64,000 bases of DNA from Osedax fenrisi (lineage: Eukaryota; Annelida; Polychaeta; Sabellida; Siboglinidae). The stretch covers positions 15,526,893 through 15,590,892 of the forward strand of contig OZ025244.1 of NCBI GenBank assembly GCA_964019155.1, written 5' to 3'. Below, piece by piece: positions 36,201-49,600 of the stretch. The first letter of the stretch is position 1, and each line of letters starts with the position of its first letter. The position numbers and the translations under genes were made by a program. The notes beneath the pieces are model-generated. The model saw nothing but the letters and a program-made list of their open reading frames with translations. It was not told where the DNA came from and did no database searches.

Positions 36201-38250
36201 AAAACTTAACCCAACCTAACCACAACTGTGAAAATAACAATATAAATAAATATGCTTTTATAGGTTCACTCGGGAAGTAATGCAGCTAAAAAAAACCTAC
36301 CAAAATTAAAAATTAACCCAACCTAACCACAACAGTGAAAATAACAATATAAATAAATATGCTTTTATAGGTTCACTCGGGAAGTAATTCTGCTAAAAAA
36401 AACCTACCAAAATTAAAACTTAACCCAACCTAACCACAACTGTGAAAATAACAATATAAATAAATATGCTTTTATAGGTTCATTCGGGAAGTAATGAAGC
36501 TAAAAAAAAACTACCAAAATTAAAAATTAACCCAACCTAACCACAACTTTGAAAATAACAATATAAATAAATATGCTTTTATAGGTTCACTCGGGAAGTA
36601 ATGCAGCTAAAAAAAACCTACCAAAATTAAAAATTAACCCAACCTAACCACAACTGTGAAAATAACAATATAAATACTATGCTTGTATAGACTCACTCAG
36701 GAAGTAATGTTGCTAAAAAAAACTACAAAAATTAAAACTTAACCCAACATAACCACAACTGTGAAAAATTACTAATACTCTAAAAGCAATGACCACACAA
36801 ATACATATATCAATATACTTGTATAGGCTCACTCGGGAAGTGATGCAGCTAAAAAAAACACCAATATTAAAACTTAATCCAATCTAACCACAACTGTGAA
36901 AATATACTTATATAGGCTCACTCGGGAAGTAATGCAGTTAAAAAAACCTACACAAATTAAAACTTAACCCAACCTAACCACAATAGTGATAATATACTTG
37001 TATAGGCTCACTCGGGAAGTGATGCAGCTAAAAAAAACCACCAATATTAAAACTTAATCCAATCTAACCACAACTGTGAAAATAACAATATAAATGAATA
37101 TGCTTTTATAGGTTCACTCGGGAAGTAATGCAGCTAAAAAAAACCTACGCAAATTAAAACTTAACCCAACCTAACCACAACTGTGCAAATATAATTATAT
37201 AGGCTCACTCGGGAAGTAATGCAGCTAAAAAAAACACCAATATTAAAACTTAATCAAATCTAACAACAACAATGAAAATAACTAACACTCATAATATAAA
37301 TGACCACAAACACACACATATCACTATACTTTTAAAGCTTCACTCGGTATGTAATGCATATATAATTATAGAATAGATTTTAGAAAAAATATTTTTTTAT
37401 AAATCTATATTTTTTTCTTTGACCATATATATGATGACATTTGGCGAAATATTAAAACAGAGATTGAAACCCTATTATTCATATTTTCAAGATTTTTCCC
37501 ATTTTATTACATGTATTTTCGTACTCCTAATCTGTTGAAACAATAATTTATATGAAAATATGACCGGAAGTCGGTCAAATAGACTACTCTCAAATCATGT
37601 ATTTTTCACTATTTCAGCCGTAGCTCGAAGAATATTAAACATAATAAGTCCCAATTTATAAAATTATATTCTATTTTAATTATATATTTAATAAAGTTAA
37701 AATTATTGAATTCGAATAATTATAATAGATTTTGATTTTTTACATAACCGTATCGTATCACCTATGTTTAATAATTTATGTTTACATGGCGTAGATAGGA
37801 AATAATTAATATTAACTCGATTTTACATATTCTTGAATTTCACCTCAATAATACGGGTAAATAAATTCCGATTTAAAAATTTGTATTCATAAATTCAAAC
37901 CGGAAGTACGATTTCGTAAATCTACGTAATGTATTCTAAATTAAAGAAACTCATTTTTACGAAATTATTTACCATCAAATTATTCACGATAAAGTTTGTT
38001 ATTAAAAATTTGCGTCGAATTTAAATTTTTCGATTACGTAAATCGACTAAAAAATGACACTATTTAACGATTATTGGTATCACGTGAATACATATTCAAA
38101 AAAGTAAATCATCTATTAAAACCCCGCTGCCCCACTTTATCACCTGTGGTTTTCCTTACGGAAAACGGATCTCGCGTTCGCGAGATCCTAATACTTACAC
38201 ACACACACACACAGACACACAGACAGACATTTTCGCTAATATAGTATAGA
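33215..38250 (-). mobile_element. Helitron element 6 (5,036 bp), minisatellite-rich
   Basis: CTAG at 33215, 5' terminus at 38250. Almost entirely minisatellite (about 33300-37345), then the unique 5' region (about 37346-38250). No coding sequence. It is the longest non-coding element; its size comes from array expansion. Confidence 0.92.
33300..37345. repeat. Helitron minisatellite array, element 6 (about 40 units)
   Basis: The longest array. Short (about 90 bp) and long (about 106 bp) units alternate irregularly. A marker segment starting GTGAAAAATTACTAATACTC recurs at 35153, 35896 and 36761, revealing higher-order duplications of about 743 and 865 bp. The same marker appears in elements 10 and 13. 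In the minus sense each unit carries GGTTAGGTTGGGTTAAG. Confidence 0.95.
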
Positions 38251-39123
38251 CTAGGCGGTCGGGGCCCGGCTTCGCCCGTGTTCGCGCGTAACGTTCACTT
38301 GTTGATGTAATGTACTCGGGAGGTGATGTAATGTACTCGGGAAGTGATTCAGCTAAAAAAAACCACCAATATTAAAACTTAATCCAATCTAACCACAACT
38401 GTGCAAATATCCTTTTATAGGCTCATATGGGAAGTAATGCAACTAAAAAAAACATCCACAAATTAAAACTTAACCCAACCTAACCCCAACTGTGAAAATA
38501 TAATTTTATAGGCTCACATGGGAAATAATGCAGCTAAAAAAAACCTCCATAATTAAAACTTAACCCAACCTAACCATAATAGTGAAAATATACTTTTATA
38601 TGCTTACTCGGGAAGTAATGCAGCTAAAAAAACCTATACAAATTAAAACTTAACCCAACCTAACCACAACTGTGAAAATAACAATATAAATAAATATACT
38701 TGTATAGGCTCACTCGGGAAGTAATACAGCTAAAAAACGACCAATATTAAAACTTAACGAAATCTAACCACAAAAATTGAACACATCAATTGTATTACCT
38801 ATCTTCAATATTTATTTTTTTCGTACGTATTTAGATTAAAGCCCTCATGCCACGTCAAGGCAACGTACATATGAAGGACCCTGAAAAATAAGTTGTAAAT
38901 ATTAATTATATAATTAAATAATAATGTAATGATAGAGTAGACATTTTTAATATAAATAAATATGATAGAATTATATAGATGTACTAACCTTAGATTTTAT
39001 TTAATAATTCAAAACAAATTCGTACGTATTTAGTTTAAAGCCTTCATGCCACGTCAAGGCAACGTATATATGAAGGACCCTGCGTAAAGAGTAATGATGT
39101 GTTATATAGTGTATATACTAACT

Positions 39124-42100
39124 TTATTTACGCAGGGCTTCTTTATATACGACATTTTTCGTTCTTCCTCCTTCAGATAATATATACAGATTATCTCCAT
39201 TTGTTACTCTCGAACATCCCACATATAATTGACCATGCGAAAAACAGCTAGTAGATAAGTCCAATCCCACAACTTTTAATGTCTGACCCTGTGATTTGTT
39301 GATGGTCATCGAAAAACTTAATCTAACTGGAAATTGAAGTCTTCTAAATTCAAATTGATAATTTGAAGTCGTCATTGGAATCTTAGGTATGAAAACCTCT
39401 TGTCCTTTAAATGTACCGGTAATAATAATAGCTTCAATCACATTTGTATACATATATTTTATTACTAACCTGGTACCATTGCATAACCTAGGAGGTTCAA
39501 TATTTCTTAATAGGATAATCGAAGCACCTCGCTTTAATTTTAAATTGTGAGGAGGAAATCCGGAAGGTTGCAATGAATTTAAAAATTCCGTCGAGTAATT
39601 AATATTATCTTCTTGATTAGCTAAATTATCAATAGATTTATAATTTTTAATTTCCTCCGGAATTTCATTTAATAATTGTTCATTAATTTTGTAAACAACT
39701 TCATTAATTGGTGCCAGAATACATCTTTCAGAGAGCCATTCTTTATTTTCATAATTTACCTGGAAATCTGGATAAACATTATTTTTTAATTCTATAGAAT
39801 TACTAACCATTTTTCCAACCGGTAATTTAATTGAGTTATCTATTGAATTTACATTAATATTTCCATCTCCGAGCATGATTAAATTATTTGCAAATTTTGA
39901 AGCATCCGAATCTTCATTTAGTGATAATCTCATATTTCTAGTTAACGACAATTTAATAATTTTATTCCATAAATACGAATATTTTAAACAGGCATTAAGT
40001 TCATCTATTTTTGTACCATTAGGAATAATAGGTAATATCTGACGGAAATCCCCTGAAAATAATACAGTTATACCTCCCATTAATAAATCATTATTTCTAA
40101 TATCTTTCAGTAATCTATCTACAGCCTGAATTCCTCCTTTATGAGACATGGTGCATTCATCCCATACTATGAATGAACATTTTCTTAATAGATGGGCTGC
40201 ACCACTATTCCTAGATATATTACATGTTGTATTCTCTGTGTCAGATAAATCAAGAGGCAATTTAAACGTTGAATGTACAGTTCTTCCGGATTGCAGTAGA
40301 GTCGAAGCAATTCCAGAAGATGCTACTGCTATAGCAATATTCTTCATGGAGCGTACTTTTGATAATAATAAATTAATTAAATATGTTTTACCTGTACCAC
40401 CTGCTGCATTAAGAAAATATATATTTTCTTTTTTTTCATTAATACTCTTTAATATTAATAAATAAATTTCTTTTTGTTCATCAGTTAATCTATTTTCATT
40501 TTCATTAATAAACATATTTAATTCTTCCATATTATATGATGTTTCTCTAATAACATCGTTACTGAGTGGTGACATATCATCTCTTATCGTTGCAGGTAAT
40601 CCATAATGTACTAACTGTCTTCCCCCGAGTTCTTGTAGTTTATCTTCGATATATATTAGAGCTAAATTAAATAGAGTATCACTGTAAATAGCAGAGGGAT
40701 TAATATGTTTAGCTTTAAATAAATAATCTTCAGTGAAATCTTCTTTATATTTATTCCATATCCTAAGGGGATTAGACACATTACACATAGTAATCATTAT
40801 AGCAAATAGATTTCTTAATTTTGTTGGAGACTTTAATAGAACAGCATCATTAATCGTATTATCCCATTGGTTATCATTTTATAGTAGACCATGTATAATA
40901 CAGGCTTCTCTAAATGTTCCGCATATTATATCGTTAACAGTTCTTAAGTAGTCGAATGAAGTAGGTCCTTTAATATGAAATAATAATAGCCGCATATAAA
41001 AACATTCAGCATTAGAAAAGTGTACCGTATATACTCTACCAAACTCTTTACCTTTCCTGATGTCACCATAACCATCAACCCTTGTACATTGCTTTCTCTT
41101 TTTCCATGTATGCGAATTCCATGTATAATATGAAGCTACTTCTTCATATAATAACGTACTCGCGAATTCGTCCTCTCTACACAATTTAAAAAATGCCGTT
41201 AACGTAGTTTCATTAGGATTATTAATTCTATTTAAAATAGTATTACTATTAAAATACACCCTTTCCCATTTTCTAAATGTACAGCCAAATGTATAATTGC
41301 AGGAAATCTTTTATGTATTGGAAATTGCATTAGTCTCCAAAATGCCTCGTTAGATCCTACGTATCTTCCTAATTGGTAATCCGAAATTTCGTCTTTACCT
41401 CCGTTTTCTCCTTCTAACGCTACCATCGACATGTCGGAACCCTTATTAATATATTTACATATATATTTAATACTTTTAACTGAATTACAAAATTCTACAT
41501 TAATATGAGCTTTAAATATTTTAGATAATAATGGGCAATATGGAACAACCCATCTATTATCAATAATAACTTGCATGTTGTTTCTTTTGATAGTAAATTC
41601 TTCTCCTCCATCTTCTAATCTTCGACGTCTGCATTTAGGATATCCATCCTCTCCAGCCTGAGTAAACCTTGAGAAATCTTTCGGAAATCTCTTAGTACAC
41701 CTACTATCTTTCATACATGGTGAGTTATTATTAATAATACCGCATGGACCATGAATCATTTGAGTAGTTACTACATCATATAATTCTTTATCCAGTGATT
41801 CATTTGGAATTTCAGCAGAAATAAATTCATCAATTTTCGAAGCATGAATTTTGTTCACTAACCATATCAAAATATGTGCGTGGGGTAAACCTCTTTTCTG
41901 CCATTCCACGGTGTACATAAAGCATCGTACTTCTCCAAATACCTGCGCTTTATTAAATAAATGCATTAATTTAACTAACTTTTGCTGGAATATTCTTGCA
42001 ATAATATCGTGTCTATGCGTAGTCTTCTGATTATTTTCCAATTCTTTCGTGATTTCGATCCATTTAGGATTGCAAGTGAATGTGATGAATAAATCCGGTG

Positions 42101-43657
42101 TTCCGAATTTCCGTACATAAACCATCGCATCTTGTGTTCGTTGTTGCATATACCGAGGACTGCCTGTAAATGATGAAGGTAATATGATTAACTTACCCAT
42201 TTCTTCCAAATTTCCGTCGTTTTGAATCGCGTCTTTTAGATGATCGTAGTTTTCAACTCTTAACTTCCTTTGATTTAATCTTATATATAACAATCTTTCA
42301 GTTTCAATTTTCACGTACATATCAACAATAAATTGATTAAGTAATTCCCTAAATTGATGAATATAATTTATGGAATTAATTCTGATCATAATATAATAAC
42401 AATACATTTCTCTTGACGTTAACTTGGTAATGTTGTCCCTGTGTTTTAGTAGAATATTATACCCGTCTTGTCCTTTCCAGAAAATCAATGGATATTGAAG
42501 AGCATCGTATGATCTGTGTAATTCATTTATCCTTTGCATGCCTTCCTCTTTGTGCTGTAAAATAATATCACGATTACAACATTGTTCACCAACCACTAAA
42601 ACTGCGACGTCGTCATTAGTCGGTTCATTGAATCTTCGTTCGTGTTCTCCGGTTGGTCTTTTCTCAGCATTTATAACAACTTTGTAGTTTTCTTTAACCT
42701 GTTGTTGGGCAAACTTAAAAGTCTGGATTAAATTATTATGATTATGCAGCATATGTTGTAGATTTAATACAATAGATGTATCTAATTTTCCTGAAGATAG
42801 ATGATCGATTCTTCTTTTCGTTTCATCTTCTGTATCTCCCATGAAATACATTTGAAGATATTTCGGAGTTTCATTTTCCTGTACATTCAACGGACCTAAG
42901 AGATGGTAAACCTGACCTTGTATTTTAAAGTGAGTATTATATCCTTGAATGGGTAATATTTTATGTGCTCCAAATGATGTCATTTGAAACGCAGAGTTAT
43001 AATTTCTAATATTATTTAAGAATATTTTAGATTGTAATGAATTAGAATATAATAACGATTTTAATGGGTCCGGCGCATCTTCTATCAAGGGTAGTTCAAC
43101 TTTTCCATTTGAACAGCATAATCCCGGTGCTTCATTTTTGTATTTTTTTGCGTTACAATATACGCAAATTACATTCATATCCCCAACTTTAATTTGCGTA
43201 TCTTCTGCATATTTCGCTAACGGGTCATAATTAAATGCGGCATTTCTCCATATAATTATGTCCGATCGCCATGCATTTAATCGTTCAGATCTATCTTCAT
43301 CTGTTTCTATTGATCTTAGCAAAGCCCTATGCGTAGCATCATTTCCCCTACGAATGGCTGTCTCGCTATCACTCTCGGATGCTCTGCTCATGCGAGTACT
43401 GACTTGGTCATTAGATTTTCTTGTAGCATTTTCGATATCACTCTCGGATGCTCTGCTCATTCGAGTACAATCTCTATTATTGACATTTCTAGTAGCTGTC
43501 TCGCTTTCACTCTCGGATGCTCTGCTCATGCGAGTACTAACTTGGTCATTGGATTTTCTTGTAGCATTTTCGATATCGCTCTCGGATGCTCTGCTCCTGT
43601 TGGTACAATCTTTGTTATTGCTATTTCTTGTAGATGTTTCTTCTTGCGATGTTTCTT
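39124..43657 (-). pseudogene. RepHel Helitron transposase (Rep plus PIF1-like helicase), nearly intact
   Basis: The Rep part occupies 41232-43657. From the Met at 43529 it shows the motif FTCNPKW (about residue 484), the HUH-type motif LPHAHILIWL (His about 550 and 552) and the two-tyrosine motif Y689-x3-Y693 in KYICKYINKGSD. A 1-bp deletion near 41262 shifts the frame. The second piece (40879-41259) continues YFNSNTILNRINNPNETTLT and stops at TAA 40879-40881, where GAA would be expected. Beyond that stop the same frame runs into the helicase (557 aa from the Met at 40797): Walker A AAGGTGKT (131-138), Walker B VWDEC (Asp213-Glu214), GDFRQILP, NKSQGQTL and YVGCSRV. Joined, this is the standard Rep-helicase order of a rolling-circle transposase, which nicks and unwinds DNA in the nucleus. 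Only two lesions break it, apart from the missing 5' end. Confidence 0.95.
43372..43648 (-). repeat. 69-bp repeats encoding the Rep N-terminus
   Basis: The word CTCTCGGATGCTCTGCTC recurs at 43372, 43441, 43510 and 43579, exactly 69 bp apart. It encodes 23-residue units of the form TRMSRASES(D/E)..ATR. Charged Ser/Arg/Glu-rich N-terminal repeats are common upstream of Helitron Rep domains. The alternation of two unit types suggests a duplicated pair. Confidence 0.9.
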
Positions 43658-46624
43658 CTAGGCGGTCGGGGCCCGGCTTCGCCCGTGATCGCGCGTAACG
43701 TTCACTTGATGATGTAATGTACTCGGGAGTTGATGTAATGTACTCGGGAAGTGATGCAGCTGAAAAAAACCACCAATATTAAAACGTAATCCAATCTAAC
43801 CACAACTGTGTAAATATCCTAGGCTCACTCGGGAAGTAATGCATCTAAAAAAAACCTACACAAATTAAAACTTAAGCCAACCTAACCACAACAGTAAAAA
43901 TATAATTTTATTAGCTAACTCGGGAAGTAATGCAGCTAAAAAAAACCTACACAAATTAAAACTTAACCCAACCTAATCACAACTGTGAAAATATCCTTGT
44001 ATAGGCTCACTATGGAAGTAATGCAGCTAAAAAAACCTACACAAATTAAAACTTAATCCAATCTAACCACAACTGTGAAAATAACAATATAAATGAATAT
44101 ACTTGTATAGGATCACTCGGGAAGTAATGTAGCTAAAAAAAACCTACCCAAATTAAAACTTAACCCAACCTAACTACAACTTAGAAAATATGCTTGTATA
44201 TGCTCACTCGGTAAGTAATGCAGCTAAAAAAAAACTACACAAATTAAAACTTAACCAAACCTAACCACAACTGTGAAAATAACAATATAAATTAATATAC
44301 TTTTATAAGCTCACTCTGGAAGTAATGAAGCTAAAAATACCACCAATATTAAAACTTAATCCAATCTAACAACAATAGTGAAAATAACAATATAAATAAA
44401 TATGCTTTTATAAGTTCACTCGGGATGTAATGCAGCTAAAAAAAACCTCCAACAATTTAAAATCAACCCAACCTAACCACAACTGTAAAAATAACAATAT
44501 AAATAAATATGCTTTATAGGCTCACTCGGCAAGTAATGCAGCTAAAAAAAACATCAAAAAATTAAAACTTAACCCAACCTTACCACAACTGTGACAATAT
44601 ACTTTTATAGGCTCACTTGAGAAGTAATGCAGCTAAAAAAAACCTCCAAAATTAAAACTTAACCCAACCTAACCACAACATTGAAAATATACTTGTATAG
44701 GCTCACTCGGGAAGTAATGCAGCTAAAAAAAACATCAAAAAATTAAAACTTAACCCAACCTTACCACAACCGTGACAATATACTTTTATAGGCTCACTCG
44801 AGAAGTAATGCAGCTAAAAAAAACCTCCAACAATTTAAAATCAACCCAACCTAACCACAACTGTAAAAATAACAATATAAATAAATATGCTTTATAGGCT
44901 CACTCGGCAAGTAATGCAGCTAAAAAAAACATCAAAAAATTAAAACGTAACCCAACCTTACCACAACCGTGACAATATACTTTTATAGGCTCACTTGAGA
45001 AGTAATGCAGTTAAAAAAAACCTACCAAAATTAAAATTAACCCAACCTAACCATAACTGTGAAAATAACAATATAAATAAATATGCTTTTATAGGCTCAC
45101 TCGGGAAGTAATGCAGCTAAAAAAACCTACACAAATTAAAACTTAATCCAACCTAACCACAACTGTGCAAATATGCTGTTATAGGCTCACTCGGGAAGTA
45201 ATGCAGCCTATAAAACCACCAAAAATTTAAACTTAACCCAACCTTACCACAACTGTGAAAATAACAATATAAATAAATATACTTTTATAGGCTCACTCGA
45301 GAAGTAATGTGCTAAAAAATACCTACACAAATTAAAACTTAACCCAACCTAATCACAACTGTGCAAATATGATGTTATAGGCTCACTCGGGAAGTAATGC
45401 AGCTTAAAAAACCACCAAAAATTTAAACTTAACCCAACCTTACCACAACTGTGAAAATAACAATATAAATAAATATACTTTTATAGGCTCACTCGGGAAG
45501 TAATGCAGCTAAAAAAAACCTCCAAAAATTTAAACTTAACCCAACCTTACCACAACTGTGAAAATAACAATATAAATAAATATACTTTTATAGGCTCACT
45601 CGAGAAGTAATGTAGCTAAAAAAAACCTACACAAATTAAAACTTAACCCAACCTAATCACAACTGTGAAAATAACTATAACTAAAAATATCAATGACCAC
45701 ATACATATATATATGATTGTATATGCTCACTCGGTATGTATTGCATATATAATTATATAATAGATTTTATAAAAAATATTTTTTTATAAATCTATATTTT
45801 TTTTCTTGACTGTATAATTACATTTGACGAAATAATAAAACAGAGATTGAAACCCTATTATTCATATTTTCATGATTTTTCCCATTTTATTACATGTATT
45901 TTCGTACTTCTAATCTGTTGAAACAATAATTTATATGAAAATATGACCAGAAGTCGGTCAAATAGACTACTCTCAAATCATGTACTTTTCACTATTTCAG
46001 CCGTAGCTCGAAGAATATTAAACATAATAAGTCCCAATTTATAAAATTATATTCTATTTTAATTATATATTTAATAAAGTTAAAATTATTGAATTCGAAT
46101 AATTATAATAGATTTTGATTTTCCACATACCGTATCGTATCACCTATGTTTAATAATTTATGTTTACATGGCGTTGATAGGAAATAATTAATATTAACTC
46201 GATTTTACATAGTCTTGAATTTCACCTCAATAATACGGGTAAATAAATTACGATGCAACAATTTGTATTTAGATATTCAAACCGGAAGTACGATTTCGTA
46301 AATCTACGTAATGTATTCTAAATTAAAGAAACTCATTTTTACGAAATTATTTACCATCAAATTCTCCTAGATAAAGTTTGTTATTAAAAATTTGCGTCGA
46401 ATTTAAATTTTTCGATTACGTAAATCGACTAAAAAATGACACTATTTAACGATTATTGGTATCACGTGAATACATATTCAAAAAAGTAAATCATCTATTA
46501 AAACCCCGCTGCCCCACTTTATCACCCGACGTTTTCCTTACGGAAAACGGATCTCGCGTTCGCGAGATCCTAATACTTACACACACAGACACACACACAG
46601 ACAACTTCGCTCTTATAGTATAGA
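43658..46624 (-). mobile_element. Helitron element 8 (2,967 bp), non-autonomous
   Basis: CTAG at 43658 abuts the truncated Rep gene of element 7; 5' terminus at 46624. Minisatellite at about 43750-45740, then the unique 5' region. The 3' flanking base in minus sense is A rather than the canonical T, so this boundary is not a standard insertion. No coding sequence. Confidence 0.9.
43750..45740. repeat. Helitron minisatellite array, element 8
   Basis: About 20 units. A segment with CTCCAACAATTTAAAATC occurs twice in similar context (about 44446 and 44824), a higher-order duplication. Confidence 0.93.
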
Positions 46625-49600
46625 CTAGGCGGTCGGGGCCCGGCTTCGCCCGTGTTCGCGCGTAACGTTCACTTGATGATGTAATGTACTCGGGAGGTGA
46701 TGTAATGTACTCGGGAAGTGATGCAGCTAAAAAAAACCACCAATATTAAAACTTAATCCAATCTAACCACAACTGTGAATATAACTATATAAATAAAGCT
46801 ACTTTTATAGGCAAACTCTGGAAGTAATGCAGCTAAAAAAAACCTCCACAAATTAAAACGTAACCCAACCTAACCACAACTGTGAAAATTAAAGGTAAAT
46901 TAAAACTTAAGCCAACATAACCACAATAGTTAAAATATACATATATAGGTTCACTCGGGAAGTGATGCAGCTAAAAAAACCACCAATATTAAAACTTAAT
47001 CCAATATAACCACAACTGTGAATATAACTATATAAATAAATATGTTTATATAGGTTCAATCGGGTAGTAATGTAGCTAAAAAAAACCTACACAAATTAAA
47101 ACTTAACCCAACCTAACCACAACTGTGAAAATAACAATATTAATAAATATGCTCTTATAGGCTCATTCGGGAAGTAATGCAGCTAAAAAAACCTACACAA
47201 CTTAAAACTTAACCCAACCTAACCACAACTGTGAAAATATAATTGTATAGGCTCACATGGGAAGTAATGCAGCTAAAAAAAACCTCAACAAATTAAAACT
47301 TAACCCAACCTAACCACAACAGTGAAAATATACTTTTATAAGATCACTCGGGAAGTAATGCAGCTAAAAAAAACCTCCAAAAATTAAAACTTAACCCAAC
47401 CTAACCACAACCGTGACAATATACTTTTATAAGCTAACTCGGGAAGTAATGCAGCTAAAAAAAACCTCCAAAAATTAAAACTTAACCCAACCTAACCACA
47501 ACCGTGACAATATACTTTTATAGGCTCACTCGAGAAGTTATTCAGCTAAAGAAAACCTCCAAAAATTTAAACTTAACCCAACCTAACCACAACTGTGAAA
47601 ATATACTTGTATAGGCTCACTCGGATAGTAAAGCAGATAAAAAAAACCTACACAAATTAAAACTTAACCCAACCTAACCACAACTGTGAAAATAAAAATA
47701 TAAATAAATATACTTTTATAGGTTCACTCGAGAAGTAATGCATCTAAAAAAAACTATACAAATTAAAACTTAACCCAACCTAACCACAACAATGACAATA
47801 ACAATATAAATAAATGTGCTTTTATAGGCTCACTCGGGAAGTAATGCAGCTAAAAAAAAACATCCAAAAATTAAAACTTAACCCAACCTAACCACAACCA
47901 TGCCATATACTTTTATAGGTTCACTCGGGAAGTAATGCAGCTAAAAAAAACCACCAATATTGAAACTTAACCCAACCTAACCACAACTGTTAAAATAACA
48001 ATATAAATAAATATTCTTTTATAGGTTCACTCGGGAAGTAATGCAGCTAAAAAAAACCTACAAAAATTAAAACTTAACCAACCTAACCACAACTGTGAAA
48101 ATAAAAATATAATTAAATATGCTTTTATAGGTTCACTCGGGAAGTAATGTAGCTAAAAAAAACCTACCAAAATTAAAACTTAACCCAACCTAACCACAAC
48201 TGTGAAAATAACAATATAAATAAATATGCTTTTATAGGTTCACTCGGGAAGTAATGCAGCTAAAAAAACCTACACAAATTAAAACTTAACCCAACCTAAC
48301 CACAACTGTGAAAATAACAATATAAATAAATATGCTTTTATAGGTTCACTTGGGAAGTAATTCAGCTAAAAAAAACCTACAAATATTAAAACTTAATCCA
48401 ATCTAACCACAACTGTGAAAATAACAATATAAATTAATATGCTTTTATAGGTTCACTCGGGAAGTAATGCAGCTAAAAAAAACCTACACAAATTAAAACT
48501 TAACCCAACCTAACCACAACTGTGCAAATATAATTATATAGGCTCACTCGGGAAGTAATGCAGCTAAAAAAACCTACACAACTTAAAACTTAACCCAACC
48601 TAACCACAACTGTGAAAATAACAATATAAATACATATGCTTGTATAGACTCACTCAGTAAGTAATGTTGCTAAAAAAACCTATCCAAATTTAAACTTAAC
48701 TTAACCTAACCAAAACTGTGAAAATAACTAATACTCAAAATATCACACACAAATATAATAATACTTTTATAGGCTCACTCGGGAAGTGATGCAGCTAAAA
48801 AAAACACCAATATTAAAACTTAATCAAATCTAACAACAACAATGAAAATAACTAACACTCATAATATAAATGACCACAAACACACACATATCACTATACT
48901 TTTAAAGCTTCACTCGGTATGTAATTCATATATAATTATAGAATAGATTTTAGAAAAAAACAAATTTTATAAATCTATATTTTTTCTTTGACCATATATA
49001 TGATGACATTTGGCGAAATAATAAAACAGAGATGGAAACCCTAATATTCATATTTTCATGATTTTTCTGATTTCATTACATGTATTATCGTACTCGTAAT
49101 CTGATGAATCCATATTTTATACGAAAATATTACCGGAAGTCGGTCAAATAGACTACTCTAAAATCATGTATTTTTCACTATTTCTGCCGTAGCTCGAAGA
49201 ATATTAAACATAAGAAGTCCCAATATATAAAATTATATTCTATTTTAATTATCTATTTAATAAAGTTAAAATTATTGAAATCGAATAATTATTGTAGATT
49301 TTGATTTTTTAACTCACCTAATTATATATTACGATTGTATCACCTATGTTTAATAATTTATGTTTACATGGCGTAGATAGGAAATAATTAATATTAACTC
49401 GATTTTACATATTCTTGAATTTCACCTCAATAATACGGGTAAATAAATTACGATGTACCAATTTGTATTCAGATATTCCAACCGGAAGTACCATTTCGTA
49501 TAAAACTGTGAAAATAACAATATAATAAATATGCATGTATAAGCTAATCGGAAAGTAATGCAGCTAACAAAAACATACAAATATTAAAACTTAACCCAAC

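Larger units (their letters stand above)
38251..43657 (-). mobile_element. Helitron element 7: autonomous-type, RepHel-bearing, 5'-truncated
   Basis: The 3' end (CTAG at 38251), a short minisatellite (about 38340-38780) and the duplicated 3' UTR segment precede a large minus-strand RepHel gene. The usual 5' region of about 0.9 kb and the TCTATAC terminus are missing: coding sequence runs straight into the CTAG of element 8 at 43657/43658. It is the probable parent type of elements 2, 3 and 5. Confidence 0.93.

Noticed and set aside
40148..40951. Plus-strand ORFs opposite the helicase
   Set aside because: Antisense shadows of a recognised helicase gene.
43258..43698. Plus-strand ORFs of 110 and 146 aa opposite the Rep N-terminus
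   Set aside because: Antisense shadows of the 69-bp repeats; the minus strand is the Rep coding strand.
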